Source of the DNA: an uncultured Chitinophaga sp. | Lineage (GTDB): Bacteria; Bacteroidota; Bacteroidia; Chitinophagales; Chitinophagaceae | Direction: 5' to 3' | NCBI RefSeq assembly: GCF_902168175.1 | Contig: NZ_CABHOU010000011.1 | Span: 1 to 58,737 of the forward strand | Length of the DNA: 58,737 nucleotides | Shown: piece by piece, positions 1 to 9,472 of the stretch | Position numbering within the stretch: position 1 is the first letter of the stretch | How the letters are laid out: every line of letters begins with the position of its first letter | Made by a program: the position numbers and the translations under genes | The notes under the pieces: model-generated | Told to the model about the DNA's origin: nothing | The model's database searches: none | Seen by the model: only the letters and a program-made list of their open reading frames with translations

Positions 1-1
1 G

Positions 2-667
2 AAATACACTCTGCTGGCCTATCTGCAGGAAATAAGCAAATATTTTAACGAGAACAAGCTATACCCGCAACTGGCGGACGTTGTGTTCCATTACAACAAC
101 CTGGTGGCGTTTAAGGAGAACAAAAAAATCCTGCAGCAGCAGTTCCCCAAAACGCTTACGGTGGTGAACCTGGAGCGGCTGCAACTCCTTTACGAACAAA
201 TGATTGCCGATGATGCGGTGATGACGGAGATGGAAGACATCATTCAATTTGCGATCAAAAAAATGGACAATACCATTAAAAACGGTACGGGCATCTATGA
301 ATTTGTGGAAGAACAATTGAATATCAGTCCCGTAGGACTGGTGCCGCTGGACATGCAGGAGGGATATATGCTGCTTTGCGACGGGCGTTACAGCGATACG
401 CTGGTTTACTACTACCGCCTCACCATTTTCGAGCGGCATGATGAGAAGTACCGCGGTATACACACCCAATACCTGGACGCCTACACCCAAAGTTTGGTGA
501 ATACCTGCGAGAACATTAAGTCTGAATTGATCCGTACCCGGCGGGAGCATATGCCTAACCCGGCCGTTTACAAGGTAGAAACCGACCTGGTGTTCCCGGT
601 AACGGAAACACTGTTGCCCATTGCCAAACGGTCGCTGGTGAAGTACCTGACCATCAACGCGGCCTAG
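2..667 (+). CDS. Hypothetical protein, 5' end outside window
   Basis: The reading frame is open from the first base of the window, so the N-terminus lies upstream. A GTG near position 83 is only an internal valine. The visible 221 residues are rich in charged and aromatic residues, with no signal peptide, membrane segment or motif that I recognise, and look like a helical cytosolic protein. The TAG stop sits in a CTAG palindrome (664-667) that also supplies the TAG stop of the convergent DUF4230 gene. I do not assign a function. Confidence 0.75.
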   Translation, partial: KYTLLAYLQEISKYFNENKLYPQLADVVFHYNNLVAFKENKKILQQQFPKTLTVVNLERLQLLYEQMIADDAVMTEMEDIIQFAIKKMDNTIKNGTGIYEFVEEQLNISPVGLVPLDMQEGYMLLCDGRYSDTLVYYYRLTIFERHDEKYRGIHTQYLDAYTQSLVNTCENIKSELIRTRREHMPNPAVYKVETDLVFPVTETLLPIAKRSLVKYLTINAA

Positions 668-1287
668 TCTTTTTTAAGCGGTAATATCGTAACAGCGGGA
701 TCGCTGCCGAACTTTACCTGCACCTCGTAATCGAGGGGCGTGTAATAACGTGCTATCACGTTCTTGATCTTGTCTTTGGACTGTTGCAGGTAAGTGACGT
801 TCTGCTCCATCTGCTCGCGGGAGGTTTGGTACAATTTCTTCTGCACATCGGTATAGGTATCGTCATTAGAGGTAATGAACAAGCCTTTGCGATTAGACGT
901 TTCCATTCTATCGATGCGTAATTCGTAACTAAGCAGTTTAGGGGCCGGTAAATGAACGATCACCTTTTTTTGACTCACATCTACCTCGAAATTCTTTTCG
1001 TCGATATTTACGCCGTATTTCGCGGTGTAAGGTACATTTACCCAGATGGTGTTCTCCATGAAAGCTTTCTTCATGTTATCACTCCAGCTGCCATCACCTT
1101 CCACATTACTGCGTTTAATGCTGGCGTTGCCCTGTACCTCCAGCGAGGCCAGTTCGGCAATTTCGCGAACGATGTAACTGTTGGAAAGTACCTGCTGGCT
1201 CACAGTTTTACCGCCAAACTGTTTGCCGATAAAGAAGATGCCTACGAAAGCAAGGATGATAATAAGCCAGAGAAGAATTTTTTTCAT
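664..1287 (-). CDS. DUF4230 membrane-anchored protein
   Basis: This 207-residue protein has one N-terminal transmembrane helix (about residues 4-21, preceded by MKK). A soluble extracytoplasmic domain follows that matches the DUF4230 family as I remember it: an alternating beta/helical body with the segment VIVHLPAPKLLSYEL in the middle. DUF4230 proteins are common in Bacteroidota and Firmicutes and have no established function. The gene converges on the upstream partial gene and shares a four-base stop overlap with it. The family assignment rests on overall pattern, not on a catalytic motif. Confidence 0.75.
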   Translation of the reverse strand: MKKILLWLIIILAFVGIFFIGKQFGGKTVSQQVLSNSYIVREIAELASLEVQGNASIKRSNVEGDGSWSDNMKKAFMENTIWVNVPYTAKYGVNIDEKNFEVDVSQKKVIVHLPAPKLLSYELRIDRMETSNRKGLFITSNDDTYTDVQKKLYQTSREQMEQNVTYLQQSKDKIKNVIARYYTPLDYEVQVKFGSDPAVTILPLKKD

Positions 1288-1316
1288 ATCGATAAAAGTA
1301 AAGCTTAAATCATACC

Positions 1317-1349
1317 AAAAAAAATCCCGGCACCTTGGGAGTACCGGGA
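1317..1349 (-). terminator. Rho-independent terminator of the AraC gene
   Basis: A TCCCGG/CCGGGA hairpin (1325-1330 with 1344-1349) is followed on the minus strand by a run of eight T (1317-1324). It lies 22 bp after the stop of the AraC-type gene. Confidence 0.7.
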
Positions 1350-1370
1350 CCTGTATGCACTAAACTAGGG

Positions 1371-2219
1371 TTAATTGAAGGCCGTTTTGTACTGGGGATA
1401 CATTGTTTCCGCCAGCTTGAATATTTTGCGCAGTGATACCTGCGGTGTTTTAGGTTCTTTCTCCGTTTTTGGCGCGCCGAAGTACAGGAAGTCTTTAATG
1501 AAGTGGTTCTGATCGCCATAACCACAATCCTGCAACACATTCTGCCATTGCTGGGTGTGCATGTCTTCTTTAATGCTCTGCATAGCGGTGTTGAAGCGGG
1601 CAATACGTCCGTACATCTGCGGTGTTAAACCCGTAACTTCCATAAAGCGCCTTTCGAGTGTGTGGCGGGAAGTTTTGAAGTACAGGGCAACGCTCTCCAT
1701 GTCTACATTGCCGTTTTGCAATAGCAGGTGTTCCAGGATCTCGTCTACGCCTTGCAGCGAACGTTCCTGTTCCTTCAGCGCTTTTTCCAGCGCACGGTCC
1801 AGTAACGATACTATATCATCGGTAGTAGCCAGTTCGCGGCCCAGGTATTTCCATTGGCCTGCGTCCAGCTTGCTAAGGTCGCGGTAATAATTGGTAACGG
1901 TGTCCATGCTAAGGCCTAACAGGCGATGACTGCCGCATACATTTAACTGCACTACCACAGCCGAGCTGGGGCCGGTCATTTTCACAGAGCCGGAGCAGGT
2001 AAAAGGACCTACAACTGAAGCCTCTGGCAAAGTAAATGGAGCATGGTCGGACGGACGGAAAGTAATTTCACCCTTTAATACAAATACCAGGTATTGGTTT
2101 CCAAGGGAAAACAACTGCTGCTGGGCAAATGTGGTGTCGGCACTAAAATCCTCCAGCAAAACGTATTGCTGCACAAATGGATTTAACGACTGTTTGGGAA
2201 GAAACTGTTGGATATTCAT
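1371..2219 (-). CDS. AraC-family transcriptional regulator
   Basis: This is a 282-residue DNA-binding regulator. Residues about 1-120 form an effector-type beta domain of the DUF6597/cupin kind, and residues about 170-265 form the double helix-turn-helix of AraC proteins. The first recognition region reads VALYFKTSRHTLERRFMEV, followed by GLTPQMYGRIARF, and the second HTH holds the family signature CGYGDQNHFIKDF (compare GYxDQxHFxRxF). AraC regulators of this architecture usually control stress or metabolic genes. Neither the effector nor the target can be read from the sequence. The gene is flanked by its own terminator and by the terminator of the peptidase gene, so it is probably monocistronic. 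Confidence 0.9.
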   Translation of the reverse strand: MNIQQFLPKQSLNPFVQQYVLLEDFSADTTFAQQQLFSLGNQYLVFVLKGEITFRPSDHAPFTLPEASVVGPFTCSGSVKMTGPSSAVVVQLNVCGSHRLLGLSMDTVTNYYRDLSKLDAGQWKYLGRELATTDDIVSLLDRALEKALKEQERSLQGVDEILEHLLLQNGNVDMESVALYFKTSRHTLERRFMEVTGLTPQMYGRIARFNTAMQSIKEDMHTQQWQNVLQDCGYGDQNHFIKDFLYFGAPKTEKEPKTPQVSLRKIFKLAETMYPQYKTAFN

Positions 2220-2395
2220 AGGTCTAGGTTTTCAGGTTTGTCTTCAATGCTGTTTCAGCTACTCAAATAGAACATTCGTATGTAAATATAGTAAATTAAT
2301 CATATTAGAAAAATAAATTTTGGAAGATGGGGTTAACGCCTTGTTAATGAATATCTTAATTTTTGTGAGCTTGATAGTCAGTTAATTAGCATGAA

Positions 2396-2423
2396 AAAGC
2401 CCCGGCCATTGAGCCGGGGCTTT
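2396..2423 (-). terminator. Terminator of the S9 peptidase gene
   Basis: A perfect 11-bp stem, AAAGCCCCGGC (2396-2406) with its complement at 2413-2423, closes a six-base loop. It lies 18 bp past the stop of the minus-strand peptidase. It is A-rich on the left, giving T on the minus strand. Confidence 0.8.
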
Positions 2424-2441
2424 ACATTATTCAATTGAATA

Positions 2442-5291
2442 TCATTGTGCTGCGGCAGGGTCAAATCCCCAGTTACGGCCTTTTTCTACAGCCGGTAAAC
2501 CGTACTTGATCCACTGTGCAGGCGGTGCGCCTTTCAGCATATAATCGAAGAACTGCTGCTCACGTACCTGGATATCTTTACGGTTCTGCCTTTGCACCAG
2601 GTTATGGGCTTCGTTATTATAGTTAAGCATCCATACGGGTTTGCCCAGGCGGCGAAGACCAGTGAACAGTTCTATACCCTGGTACCAGGGTACGGCGCCA
2701 TCGGCATCGTTGGCCATAATGACCAGCGGCGTGTTCACTTTAGGAAGATGGAACAGCGGAGAGTTCTCTATATATAACTCTGGTTTTTCCCAAAGCGTAG
2801 CGCCAATACGGCTTTGTGTATGTTCATACTGGAACTGCCTGTTCATCCCGCTTTCCCAGCGGATACCGCCGTAAGCGCTGGTCATGTTAGCTACGGGAGC
2901 GCCTGCCCACGCGGCTTTGAACAAGTTAGTGCGGGTGATCAGGTAGGCTACCTGGTAACCACCCCAGCTCTGTCCCTGTATACCCATGTTTGCTTTATCG
3001 GCCCATGGATTTTTAGCCAGTGCTTCGGCACCGCTTACAATGTAATCGTAAGCACTTTCGCCGGGATGACCGATTTCGTAGCTGATATCCGGTGCCAGTA
3101 CGAGGTAACCGCGGCTAACGAAGAAGCTGATGTTAAGTCTGGATGGGGTAGGCGCCGGTGGCTGGTAGCTGTATAAACCGTCTGTAAGTTTCTCATAGAA
3201 ATAAAACAGTACGGGGTATTTTTTCGTGGGATCAAAGTTTTCCGGTTTGTACAGGATGCCTTCGGTCTGCCTGCCCTTAAATGTTGTCCATTTAAACAGT
3301 TCGGCCGTACCCCAGTTATACTCCGCCTGTTGCGGGTTAATGGCGCTGAGTTTCACTGCATCGGCAAAGTTTTTACCGGCGTATACGTCCGGACTTTGTG
3401 TATAACTCATTTTCTGGAATACATACACATCGGCATTCTTTGCCTTCTCGGTTCCCAGGTAACCGTTTGGCCCCAGCACCAGTTGCTGTACACCTTTTTT
3501 ATCCCCCAGTTTAAGGCTGTAATAACCATTGTATTTAGTGCTGTCGCCGTAAGCGGAAAGCAGCATATTTTGTTTTAGTTTGATAGATTTTTCTTCGCGG
3601 TCGGGTTTAATGTAACGCAGCGTCAGTTTGTTTTTGCGGCCGTAACCGCCGGTTATCATTACCGGGGTTTCTTTACCCAGCGGATCCACCTGCCAGATGT
3701 CGAATTTGTCGTAAACGTACAGGTACTTGTCACCGTCGAGCCAGGTAGGCGCGCCATAGGGCGATGGTGCATCGGGAACGTCGTTATCCTCGTCGTACAG
3801 TGGTACGGGGATAGCAGTGGTTACTTCGCGGGTGATGCCTGTAGCCACTTCGTACGTGAAGTACTGCTGTTTTTCCAGGTCGTACCAGCTAAAGAACTTG
3901 CCAAGGGGCGATATGTTTTGCAGGCCGCTCAGTTTTTCTTTGATCACTTTGCGTTCGCCGGTAACGGTGTTGATGAGGAACAGGGTTTTGAGCGTACGGC
4001 CGGTCCACTGCATCGCAATGCGCTGGTCGTAGTCGCTGTATCCAAGTGCGTACGTGGCGCTGTTGTCGTCAGGGTACATCAGCTGCTCCAGCTTTTTATC
4101 AGCCAGTTGAATGATTTGTTGGCTGGCCGGATAATATACGGCTGCATAACTTCTCTTCAGGTCCTGGTCCAGTCTTTTCAGCTGCATGGTTTGCAGGTAA
4201 TCGTCCTGGTAGTGCCAGATGTCTACTTTCGCTACTTCGAAATCAACAATGTTCGTGTCTTTGGGGGCAGCAACAGGGGCCGTACCGAAAAACAGTTTTT
4301 TACCGTCTTTCGAGAAGCTGAGCGAACCGTTTTCTGCCACGCCCCATTTGGCAGGAATGCCTTTGCTGTTGTTGTCCACTACTACCACAGCACTGTCTGC
4401 GCCGGGTTTGTAGTAATAGAGTTTGTAGAATTTCTGGATCGCTTTAGCGCTGTCGCGTTCACCGAGGTAAGCCACTTGCGCGCCCTGATCGTCGAACATA
4501 AACAGTTTGTAATTACCGGTGCCGCGGTTCAGTGTATCGGCCTTGCGCGCTGTTACGTCCCACAGCCATACGCCGGGCCTTAACAGCGAGTCCTTTTTAT
4601 TATAACTGGTAACCAGTAACAGTTTATTACCAGGTTTGCTGAAGGTATAATCTGTTACGTTCTTTACCGTATCAATATTATTTTTCTTGTAGTTGAAGAT
4701 AACGAGGTTGCCGCTTTCGGCAGGTTTATCGCCCCCTGGTTTATCATCGTCTGCATCGGTATTGTCGAAATGCGGCTGACCTTTCAATTCGCGTTTAGCT
4801 TTGCTGGTATCGGCCTTTGGTTTCTCCAGCAGGTAAGCTATGACGCCGCTGCCTTTTTCCGGCGTTTTAAATGATTTCACCTGCGGGGTGCGAATGATCT
4901 CGCTGCTGCCCAGCAATACCATGCCCATGGTATCTTTTGGCATTTCGTCCGGCTTCTTCTTTTTGATACGTGCCTGGCGGGTTTCTTTAAAGGCCGGCTT
5001 GATGGTGAACAGTACGTAGCGACTGTCTTCCGTAATAGAAGGACTGGTGCCGCGGGGGACTACCAGCTTTTGCTGGCCTTTGGTATCGGTAATAACCAGG
5101 GTGGCGTCGCCTTCCTGTGGCTGAATTACGTAAGCCAGCCATTTACCGTCATTACTTAGCGTTTTGGCACCTATGCTTTGCCAGCCATCGTATACGTTGT
5201 GGTCGAGTGGTTTTTTGCCTGCTTGTTGTGCATAGGTATATGCAGGCGACAGTAAAAGTAAAACCGCACTTCTTCTTAAAAATGCCCTCAT
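2442..5291 (-). CDS. S9-family (prolyl oligopeptidase-like) serine peptidase
   Basis: A 949-residue exported peptidase. It has a signal peptide (about residues 1-22, ending AYTYAQQ), a long beta-propeller-like region rich in WD-type repeats, and a C-terminal alpha/beta-hydrolase domain from about residue 690. The catalytic triad is complete: Ser775 in GQSWGGYQ, Asp864 in the DADGAVP segment, and His896 in NEAHNL. By analogy with DPP4/acylaminoacyl peptidases it should cleave short peptides in the periplasm. An insert rich in Lys and Asp (about residues 145-190) is unusual and may be a linker. It stands alone between terminators. Confidence 0.93.
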   Translation of the reverse strand: MRAFLRRSAVLLLLSPAYTYAQQAGKKPLDHNVYDGWQSIGAKTLSNDGKWLAYVIQPQEGDATLVITDTKGQQKLVVPRGTSPSITEDSRYVLFTIKPAFKETRQARIKKKKPDEMPKDTMGMVLLGSSEIIRTPQVKSFKTPEKGSGVIAYLLEKPKADTSKAKRELKGQPHFDNTDADDDKPGGDKPAESGNLVIFNYKKNNIDTVKNVTDYTFSKPGNKLLLVTSYNKKDSLLRPGVWLWDVTARKADTLNRGTGNYKLFMFDDQGAQVAYLGERDSAKAIQKFYKLYYYKPGADSAVVVVDNNSKGIPAKWGVAENGSLSFSKDGKKLFFGTAPVAAPKDTNIVDFEVAKVDIWHYQDDYLQTMQLKRLDQDLKRSYAAVYYPASQQIIQLADKKLEQLMYPDDNSATYALGYSDYDQRIAMQWTGRTLKTLFLINTVTGERKVIKEKLSGLQNISPLGKFFSWYDLEKQQYFTYEVATGITREVTTAIPVPLYDEDNDVPDAPSPYGAPTWLDGDKYLYVYDKFDIWQVDPLGKETPVMITGGYGRKNKLTLRYIKPDREEKSIKLKQNMLLSAYGDSTKYNGYYSLKLGDKKGVQQLVLGPNGYLGTEKAKNADVYVFQKMSYTQSPDVYAGKNFADAVKLSAINPQQAEYNWGTAELFKWTTFKGRQTEGILYKPENFDPTKKYPVLFYFYEKLTDGLYSYQPPAPTPSRLNISFFVSRGYLVLAPDISYEIGHPGESAYDYIVSGAEALAKNPWADKANMGIQGQSWGGYQVAYLITRTNLFKAAWAGAPVANMTSAYGGIRWESGMNRQFQYEHTQSRIGATLWEKPELYIENSPLFHLPKVNTPLVIMANDADGAVPWYQGIELFTGLRRLGKPVWMLNYNNEAHNLVQRQNRKDIQVREQQFFDYMLKGAPPAQWIKYGLPAVEKGRNWGFDPAAAQ

Positions 5292-5344
5292 AAACAGAAA
5301 TAAATGGTTTTAGATCTTGATTGTCCTCAAATTATAAAAATATG

Positions 5345-5362
5345 GCGGGCTATTGTTCCCGC
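5345..5362 (-). terminator. Weak terminator after the DMT transporter
   Basis: A five-base-pair GCGGG/CCCGC stem with an eight-base loop is followed on the minus strand by an AT-rich tail. It lies 18 bp after the transporter stop. The stem is short, so this is tentative. Confidence 0.35.
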
Positions 5363-5380
5363 TTATGTAAATTCCGGTAA

Positions 5381-6298
5381 TCAGGCTGCAATGGCAGTGC
5401 GTTTGGCCCTTTTATTCCCGTAAAACACCTTTATCATCTGAAATATTACTGATAAAAGGATGAGCGACAGGCCAATATAGAATTTACTGGTCAGGTGCTC
5501 GTTTTCATGAAACAGGATAAAAGCCAGTGCAATGGTGTAAAGCGGCTCCAGGTTAAACGTAAGATTTACCGTAAAGGCCGATATTTTGTGCAGCGAGTTC
5601 ATTTGGAACTGGTACAGCAGCACGGTACAGAAAATGGCCAGTATAAGCAGGTAAATCGTATCGCTCAGGTTGGGTAACAGGGGGCCGGTAGATGGAAAGG
5701 CCATGAAGTAAAGCGGCATCAGCACCGTTAGTCCCAGGAAACCGATGCCCAGTTCATAAAACGTGAGTGTTTTCGTATCGTGTTTAACTACCAGTCTTTT
5801 ATTGAAGATGGTGAATAATGCCGCAAACATGGCCGAAATAACGCCCAGTATAATACCCGTCTGGTAGCGCGTATCAAAATGAAAAATAAGATAGATGCCA
5901 CCCAGGGTGAGCAGGCTTAACAGCAGTTCGGTAACATCGAACTTTCTACCGGTTATAACCGGTTCGAGAAAGGCGGTGAAGAAGCTGGTGAGTGAAAAGC
6001 ATACTACGCCGATCGTAGCGTTAGCGTATTTAATGCTGGCATAAAAGAATACCCAGTGTAAGGCGATCACCAGTCCGGTGCCGCCAACAGGAATAATATC
6101 TTTTACGGCAAGTTTCTTAAGAGCGCCCTGGAAGCGGAAGAGGAAGTACAGGGCGATAACGGTAAATAACATGCGGTACCATGTAATAAGTCCTCCGCTC
6201 AGATCGATCAGTTTGCCCAGGATACCTGTAAAACCTGCCAGGAATACTGCCAGGTGTAATTGTATAAATGCTTTTTTCATTCCTGCGCTCAGTGCCAT
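5381..6298 (-). CDS. EamA/DMT-superfamily transporter
   Basis: A 305-residue inner-membrane protein with about ten hydrophobic helices in two related halves, each an EamA domain (about residues 10-145 and 155-295). The topology and the positively charged C-terminus (GNKRAKR) are typical of drug/metabolite exporters. The substrate is unknown. A second in-frame ATG at 6280 (protein starting MKKAFIQ) is an equally good start. The gene lies 18 bp downstream of the glycosyltransferase stop on the same strand, so the two are probably cotranscribed. Confidence 0.88.
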   Translation of the reverse strand: MALSAGMKKAFIQLHLAVFLAGFTGILGKLIDLSGGLITWYRMLFTVIALYFLFRFQGALKKLAVKDIIPVGGTGLVIALHWVFFYASIKYANATIGVVCFSLTSFFTAFLEPVITGRKFDVTELLLSLLTLGGIYLIFHFDTRYQTGIILGVISAMFAALFTIFNKRLVVKHDTKTLTFYELGIGFLGLTVLMPLYFMAFPSTGPLLPNLSDTIYLLILAIFCTVLLYQFQMNSLHKISAFTVNLTFNLEPLYTIALAFILFHENEHLTSKFYIGLSLILLSVIFQMIKVFYGNKRAKRTAIAA

Positions 6299-6316
6299 GG
6301 CGCATGGCCAGGCTTA

Positions 6317-7066
6317 TCAGTTGTTCTCGTTCTTTACTTTGCCGGCATAGTTGCGGAAGATGCTTTGCCACTGAATTTTCAGTACACCCAACACGCCTTC
6401 TTTTACTATGTTCTTGCTCATTTTGGAGTAACCTTCTACTCTCTCAATAAAGGTGATAGGTACTTCTACAACTTTGAAACCCAGTTTCCAGGCGGTAAAT
6501 TTCATTTCTATCTGGAAAGCATAACCCACAAACTGAATTTCGTCGAGGTTAATGGTTTCCAGCACTTCTCTTTTATAGCAAACAAAGCCTGCGGTGGCGT
6601 CTTTTACATGTATCCAGGTAACCATCCTTACATAAACGGAGGCACCGTAGGAGAGCAGCGCACGGTTCCATGGCCAGTTTTTGGTACCACCGCCTTTCAC
6701 ATAACGTGAGCCTACCGAGAGGTCGGCACCTTCTACCGCGCAGGCGTGGTGCAGTCGTACCAGGTCGGCCGGCGCATGCGAAAAGTCGGCGTCCATTTCA
6801 AATATGTACTGATAACCTTTGGCCAGTGCCCATTTAAACCCGTGGATGTAAGCTGTGCCGAGCCCCAGTTTGCCGGTACGTTCTTCCAGGAAAAGTTCCC
6901 CGGAATACTGTGCCTGCAGTTCTTTCACAATATTACCGGTACCATCGGGCGAGCCGTCGTCTATGATCAGCACATGAAAATTCTGTTTCAGATCAAATAC
7001 AGCTGCGATGATTTTCCGAATATTGTCCTTCTCGTTATAAGTAGGTATGATGACAAGCTTTTCCAA
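6317..7066 (-). CDS. Polyprenol-phosphate mannosyltransferase-like GT2
   Basis: A 249-residue family-2 glycosyltransferase without membrane helices, the size of soluble dolichol/polyprenol-phosphate mannose synthases (Dpm1 type). It has the nucleotide-sugar motif IIPTYNEKDN at the start, DDGSPDGT (residues 36-43), the metal-binding DADFSH (92-97) and GSRYVKGG. It should transfer a hexose from a nucleotide sugar to polyprenol phosphate at the cytoplasmic face of the inner membrane, for later glycan or protein glycosylation. The sugar, mannose or glucose, is an inference. It lies first in a two-gene unit with the DMT transporter. Confidence 0.9.
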   Translation of the reverse strand: MEKLVIIPTYNEKDNIRKIIAAVFDLKQNFHVLIIDDGSPDGTGNIVKELQAQYSGELFLEERTGKLGLGTAYIHGFKWALAKGYQYIFEMDADFSHAPADLVRLHHACAVEGADLSVGSRYVKGGGTKNWPWNRALLSYGASVYVRMVTWIHVKDATAGFVCYKREVLETINLDEIQFVGYAFQIEMKFTAWKLGFKVVEVPITFIERVEGYSKMSKNIVKEGVLGVLKIQWQSIFRNYAGKVKNENN

Positions 7067-7139
7067 TCAGGTTGTTCATTTAGGATGGCGAAAATAGTAT
7101 AAATATGCTGTAATCAGTGATTCACACTATCATGTATTA

Positions 7140-7910
7140 TCATTTTTTTAACATCATTTTGGTATAGATCTCGGAGAGTTTCTGCTTGGTATTCAGCGGG
7201 AAGTCGGCCTTCATCATCCAGTCGTAGTATTGAGGCTCAAGCTTTAATACCTCTCTTACGGCGCGGCCTTTGTATTTACCGAAGTTAAAGGTTTCCTGAC
7301 CACCCTGCATGATAATACGGCGGGCAAAGTCCACAAAATCCTCTTCTTTGGTGAAGTCGGCCAGGGAATTTACGTCAGCCTTCAGGTTGTCGTAACGGCC
7401 CAGTTGCGCTTCCAGTATCTCGAACGTAGCGCTGGCATCGGCTTCGGCGCTATGTGCGTTTTCGAGTATCTTATCGCAGTAAAACTTGTAGGCGGCCGAC
7501 AAAGTGCGTTTCTCCATCAGGTGGAAAATCTTCTGCACATCAATAAACTTACGGCTGGTAATGTCGAAAGGCAGCTCTACCCGCAGGAACTCTTCCACCA
7601 GCAGGGGGATATCGAAACGGTTGGAATTGTATCCCGCCAGGTCGCAATTCTCCAAAAACTGGCGCAATTCGTTGGCCACTTCCTTAAACAGGGGTTCATC
7701 TTTCACATCTTCGTCCGAAATACCGTGGATATTGGTAGTTACAGGCGGGATGGGCATGCCTGGGTTGATGCGCTTTACTTTCTTTTGCACGCTTCTGTCC
7801 GGGAATACTTTAACGATGGCAATTTCGATAATGCGGTCGGTAGCCACGTTAGTACCGGTAGTTTCGAGGTCAATAAAGGCCAGCGGGCGATTTAACTGTA
7901 AAGCAGACAT
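7140..7910 (-). CDS. DnaQ-like 3'-5' exonuclease with DUF3820-type tail
   Basis: A 256-residue exonuclease of the DEDDh class. The metal and catalytic residues visible are Asp14 and Glu16 in FIDLETTG, Asp100 in YNSNRFD, His153 and Asp158 in HSAEADA. After the exonuclease fold (about 1-170) comes a C-terminal domain holding FGKYKGRAVREVL, which resembles DUF3820 and is often fused to such exonucleases. It probably degrades single-stranded DNA or RNA ends, acting in repair or as an epsilon-like proofreading activity. It lies 58 bp downstream of mpl on the same strand. Confidence 0.9.
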   Translation of the reverse strand: MSALQLNRPLAFIDLETTGTNVATDRIIEIAIVKVFPDRSVQKKVKRINPGMPIPPVTTNIHGISDEDVKDEPLFKEVANELRQFLENCDLAGYNSNRFDIPLLVEEFLRVELPFDITSRKFIDVQKIFHLMEKRTLSAAYKFYCDKILENAHSAEADASATFEILEAQLGRYDNLKADVNSLADFTKEEDFVDFARRIIMQGGQETFNFGKYKGRAVREVLKLEPQYYDWMMKADFPLNTKQKLSEIYTKMMLKK

Positions 7911-7968
7911 ATAAGGGAGTTTCAGTAGACTGCCGCGTTTCCTAAAGGCCTGCGCGGCAGTGCTGTTG

Positions 7969-9321
7969 TTATAAATATTTTTTTAAAGAGGCGAAGTCAA
8001 GCCCGTCGTAGGTGCCAGAACTCATAAGCAGCAGGTTGGCATCCTGGTACGATTGCTGATCGAGCCAGGTGACCAGCGCTTCGTTGGAGGTAATAACCTG
8101 CAGATCAGCGCGTTTGAAGCCATCGTAGATCGCTTCTACCGGTAAATCGGGCATCCTTTTTATTTCCAGGGCGTGTTTGCTGTAAAATACGACCGCTTTG
8201 TCTGCCGGGTCCATCGCCCCTGCATATTCTGTTAAAAAGTCGCGGTTCAGGCTGCTGTAAGTGTGCAATTCCAGCACAGCGATCAGTTTTCTGCCAGGGT
8301 ACTGCGATTTCAGGGCCTGCATGGTGGCTTTTACCTTGGAAGGGGCATGGGCAAAGTCGCGGTAAATAGCGCAATGATCGTTCTTACCTATGAGTTCCAG
8401 CCTTTTAGCGGCGCCCGTAAAGGATGATATGGCAGCCAGGAAGCTTCTTACATCTACGCCCAGCTCGCGGCATACATGCCAGGCGGCGTTAATGTTCATG
8501 AGGTTGTGTTCCCCAAAAACCTGCAGTCCGGTGCTGTGACCATCCAATATTATTGTTGTAACACCGTTATCTATACTGTTCACAGGGACCTCGTAGGGCA
8601 AAAGAGCCAGGTGACCGGCTTCTTTCTCTACCAGTTCCTTCAGAACAGGATCGCTGCTATTATATATCAGCTTTCCGCCAGGCTCCATCGTACGGAGGAA
8701 AATGGCAAACTGCTCTTTGTAATTTTCGAATGTTGGGAAAACATTGATATGGTCCCACGCAATACCGCTCAGCACCGAAATGTGCGGGTGCAGGAAGTGG
8801 AACTTAGGCCTTCTTTCAATAGCCGATGCAGGGTACTCATCTGCCTCGCAAACAATAAGCGGGGCGGAGGTGATGTTAACCGACTGGGAGAAACCTTCCA
8901 GTTTTGCACCCACCAGGTAGTCAAAGTCCTTTTGCAGGGCCTTTAACACATGCATGATCATGGAGGTAATGGTGGTTTTACCATGACTGCCCCCAATAGC
9001 TACCCGGGTTTTCTGCTGACTTTCCTGGTAAATGTACTCAGGAAAGGAGTAGATCTTAAGGCCCAGTTCCCTGGCTTTCTCCAGTTCAGGGTTGTCGCCC
9101 CGGGCATGCATGCCCAGGATTACGGCGTCCAGGTCGGGGGTAATACGGGTTGCGTCCCAGCCAATAGCGGGGGGCATAATGCCAACTGTGGTAAGGTTAG
9201 TGGTAGCGGGGTCGAATATTTCATCGTCGCTGCCGGTTACCTGGTAACCTTTTAGTTTGAGGGCGATTGCCAGTTGGTGCATAACGCTGCCGCCTATAGC
9301 GATAAAGTGTACCTTTGCCAT
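7969..9321 (-). CDS. mpl: Mur ligase Mpl (muropeptide recycling)
   Basis: A Mur-ligase family enzyme of 450 residues that attaches the recycled tripeptide L-Ala-gamma-D-Glu-meso-Dap to UDP-N-acetylmuramic acid in the cytoplasm. The N-terminal UDP-binding fold starts VHFIAIGGSVMHQLA, the ATP P-loop is GGSHGKTTITSM near residue 110, and the C-terminal Mur domain contains DFAHAPSKVKAT. The MHQLA segment separates Mpl from MurC, as far as I can judge. An upstream ATG at 9336 is possible, but the ATG at 9321 (MAKVHFI) fits the family start. The ytxJ unit is divergent. Confidence 0.9.
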   Translation of the reverse strand: MAKVHFIAIGGSVMHQLAIALKLKGYQVTGSDDEIFDPATTNLTTVGIMPPAIGWDATRITPDLDAVILGMHARGDNPELEKARELGLKIYSFPEYIYQESQQKTRVAIGGSHGKTTITSMIMHVLKALQKDFDYLVGAKLEGFSQSVNITSAPLIVCEADEYPASAIERRPKFHFLHPHISVLSGIAWDHINVFPTFENYKEQFAIFLRTMEPGGKLIYNSSDPVLKELVEKEAGHLALLPYEVPVNSIDNGVTTIILDGHSTGLQVFGEHNLMNINAAWHVCRELGVDVRSFLAAISSFTGAAKRLELIGKNDHCAIYRDFAHAPSKVKATMQALKSQYPGRKLIAVLELHTYSSLNRDFLTEYAGAMDPADKAVVFYSKHALEIKRMPDLPVEAIYDGFKRADLQVITSNEALVTWLDQQSYQDANLLLMSSGTYDGLDFASLKKYL

Positions 9322-9392
9322 AATTTTCCGGAGCAAAAACCTTAACTTGGTAACAGTTACTTTTCATTTGCAAGCTGTTAACAATACATAGG

Positions 9393-9423
9393 ATTGTTTT
9401 TTGTAATATAAAAGTTATATTTG
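9393..9423 (+). promoter_or_regulatory. Promoter of the lipoprotein-ytxJ unit
   Basis: A TATATTTG (-7 type, 9416-9423) matches the Bacteroidota consensus TAnnTTTG. An ATTG at 9393-9396 stands 19 bp upstream, where the TTTG (-33) element is expected. The start codon of the small lipoprotein is 50 bp downstream. Confidence 0.65.
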
Positions 9424-9472
9424 CAAAATAACGTTACAAAAAGGGATTTAAAAAGAGATATATCTATAGCCT

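Noticed and set aside
7929..7961. ACTGCCGCG/CGCGGCAGT inverted repeat between mpl and the exonuclease gene
   Set aside because: The stem is good, but the loop is long and there is no T tract, so I cannot call it a terminator.
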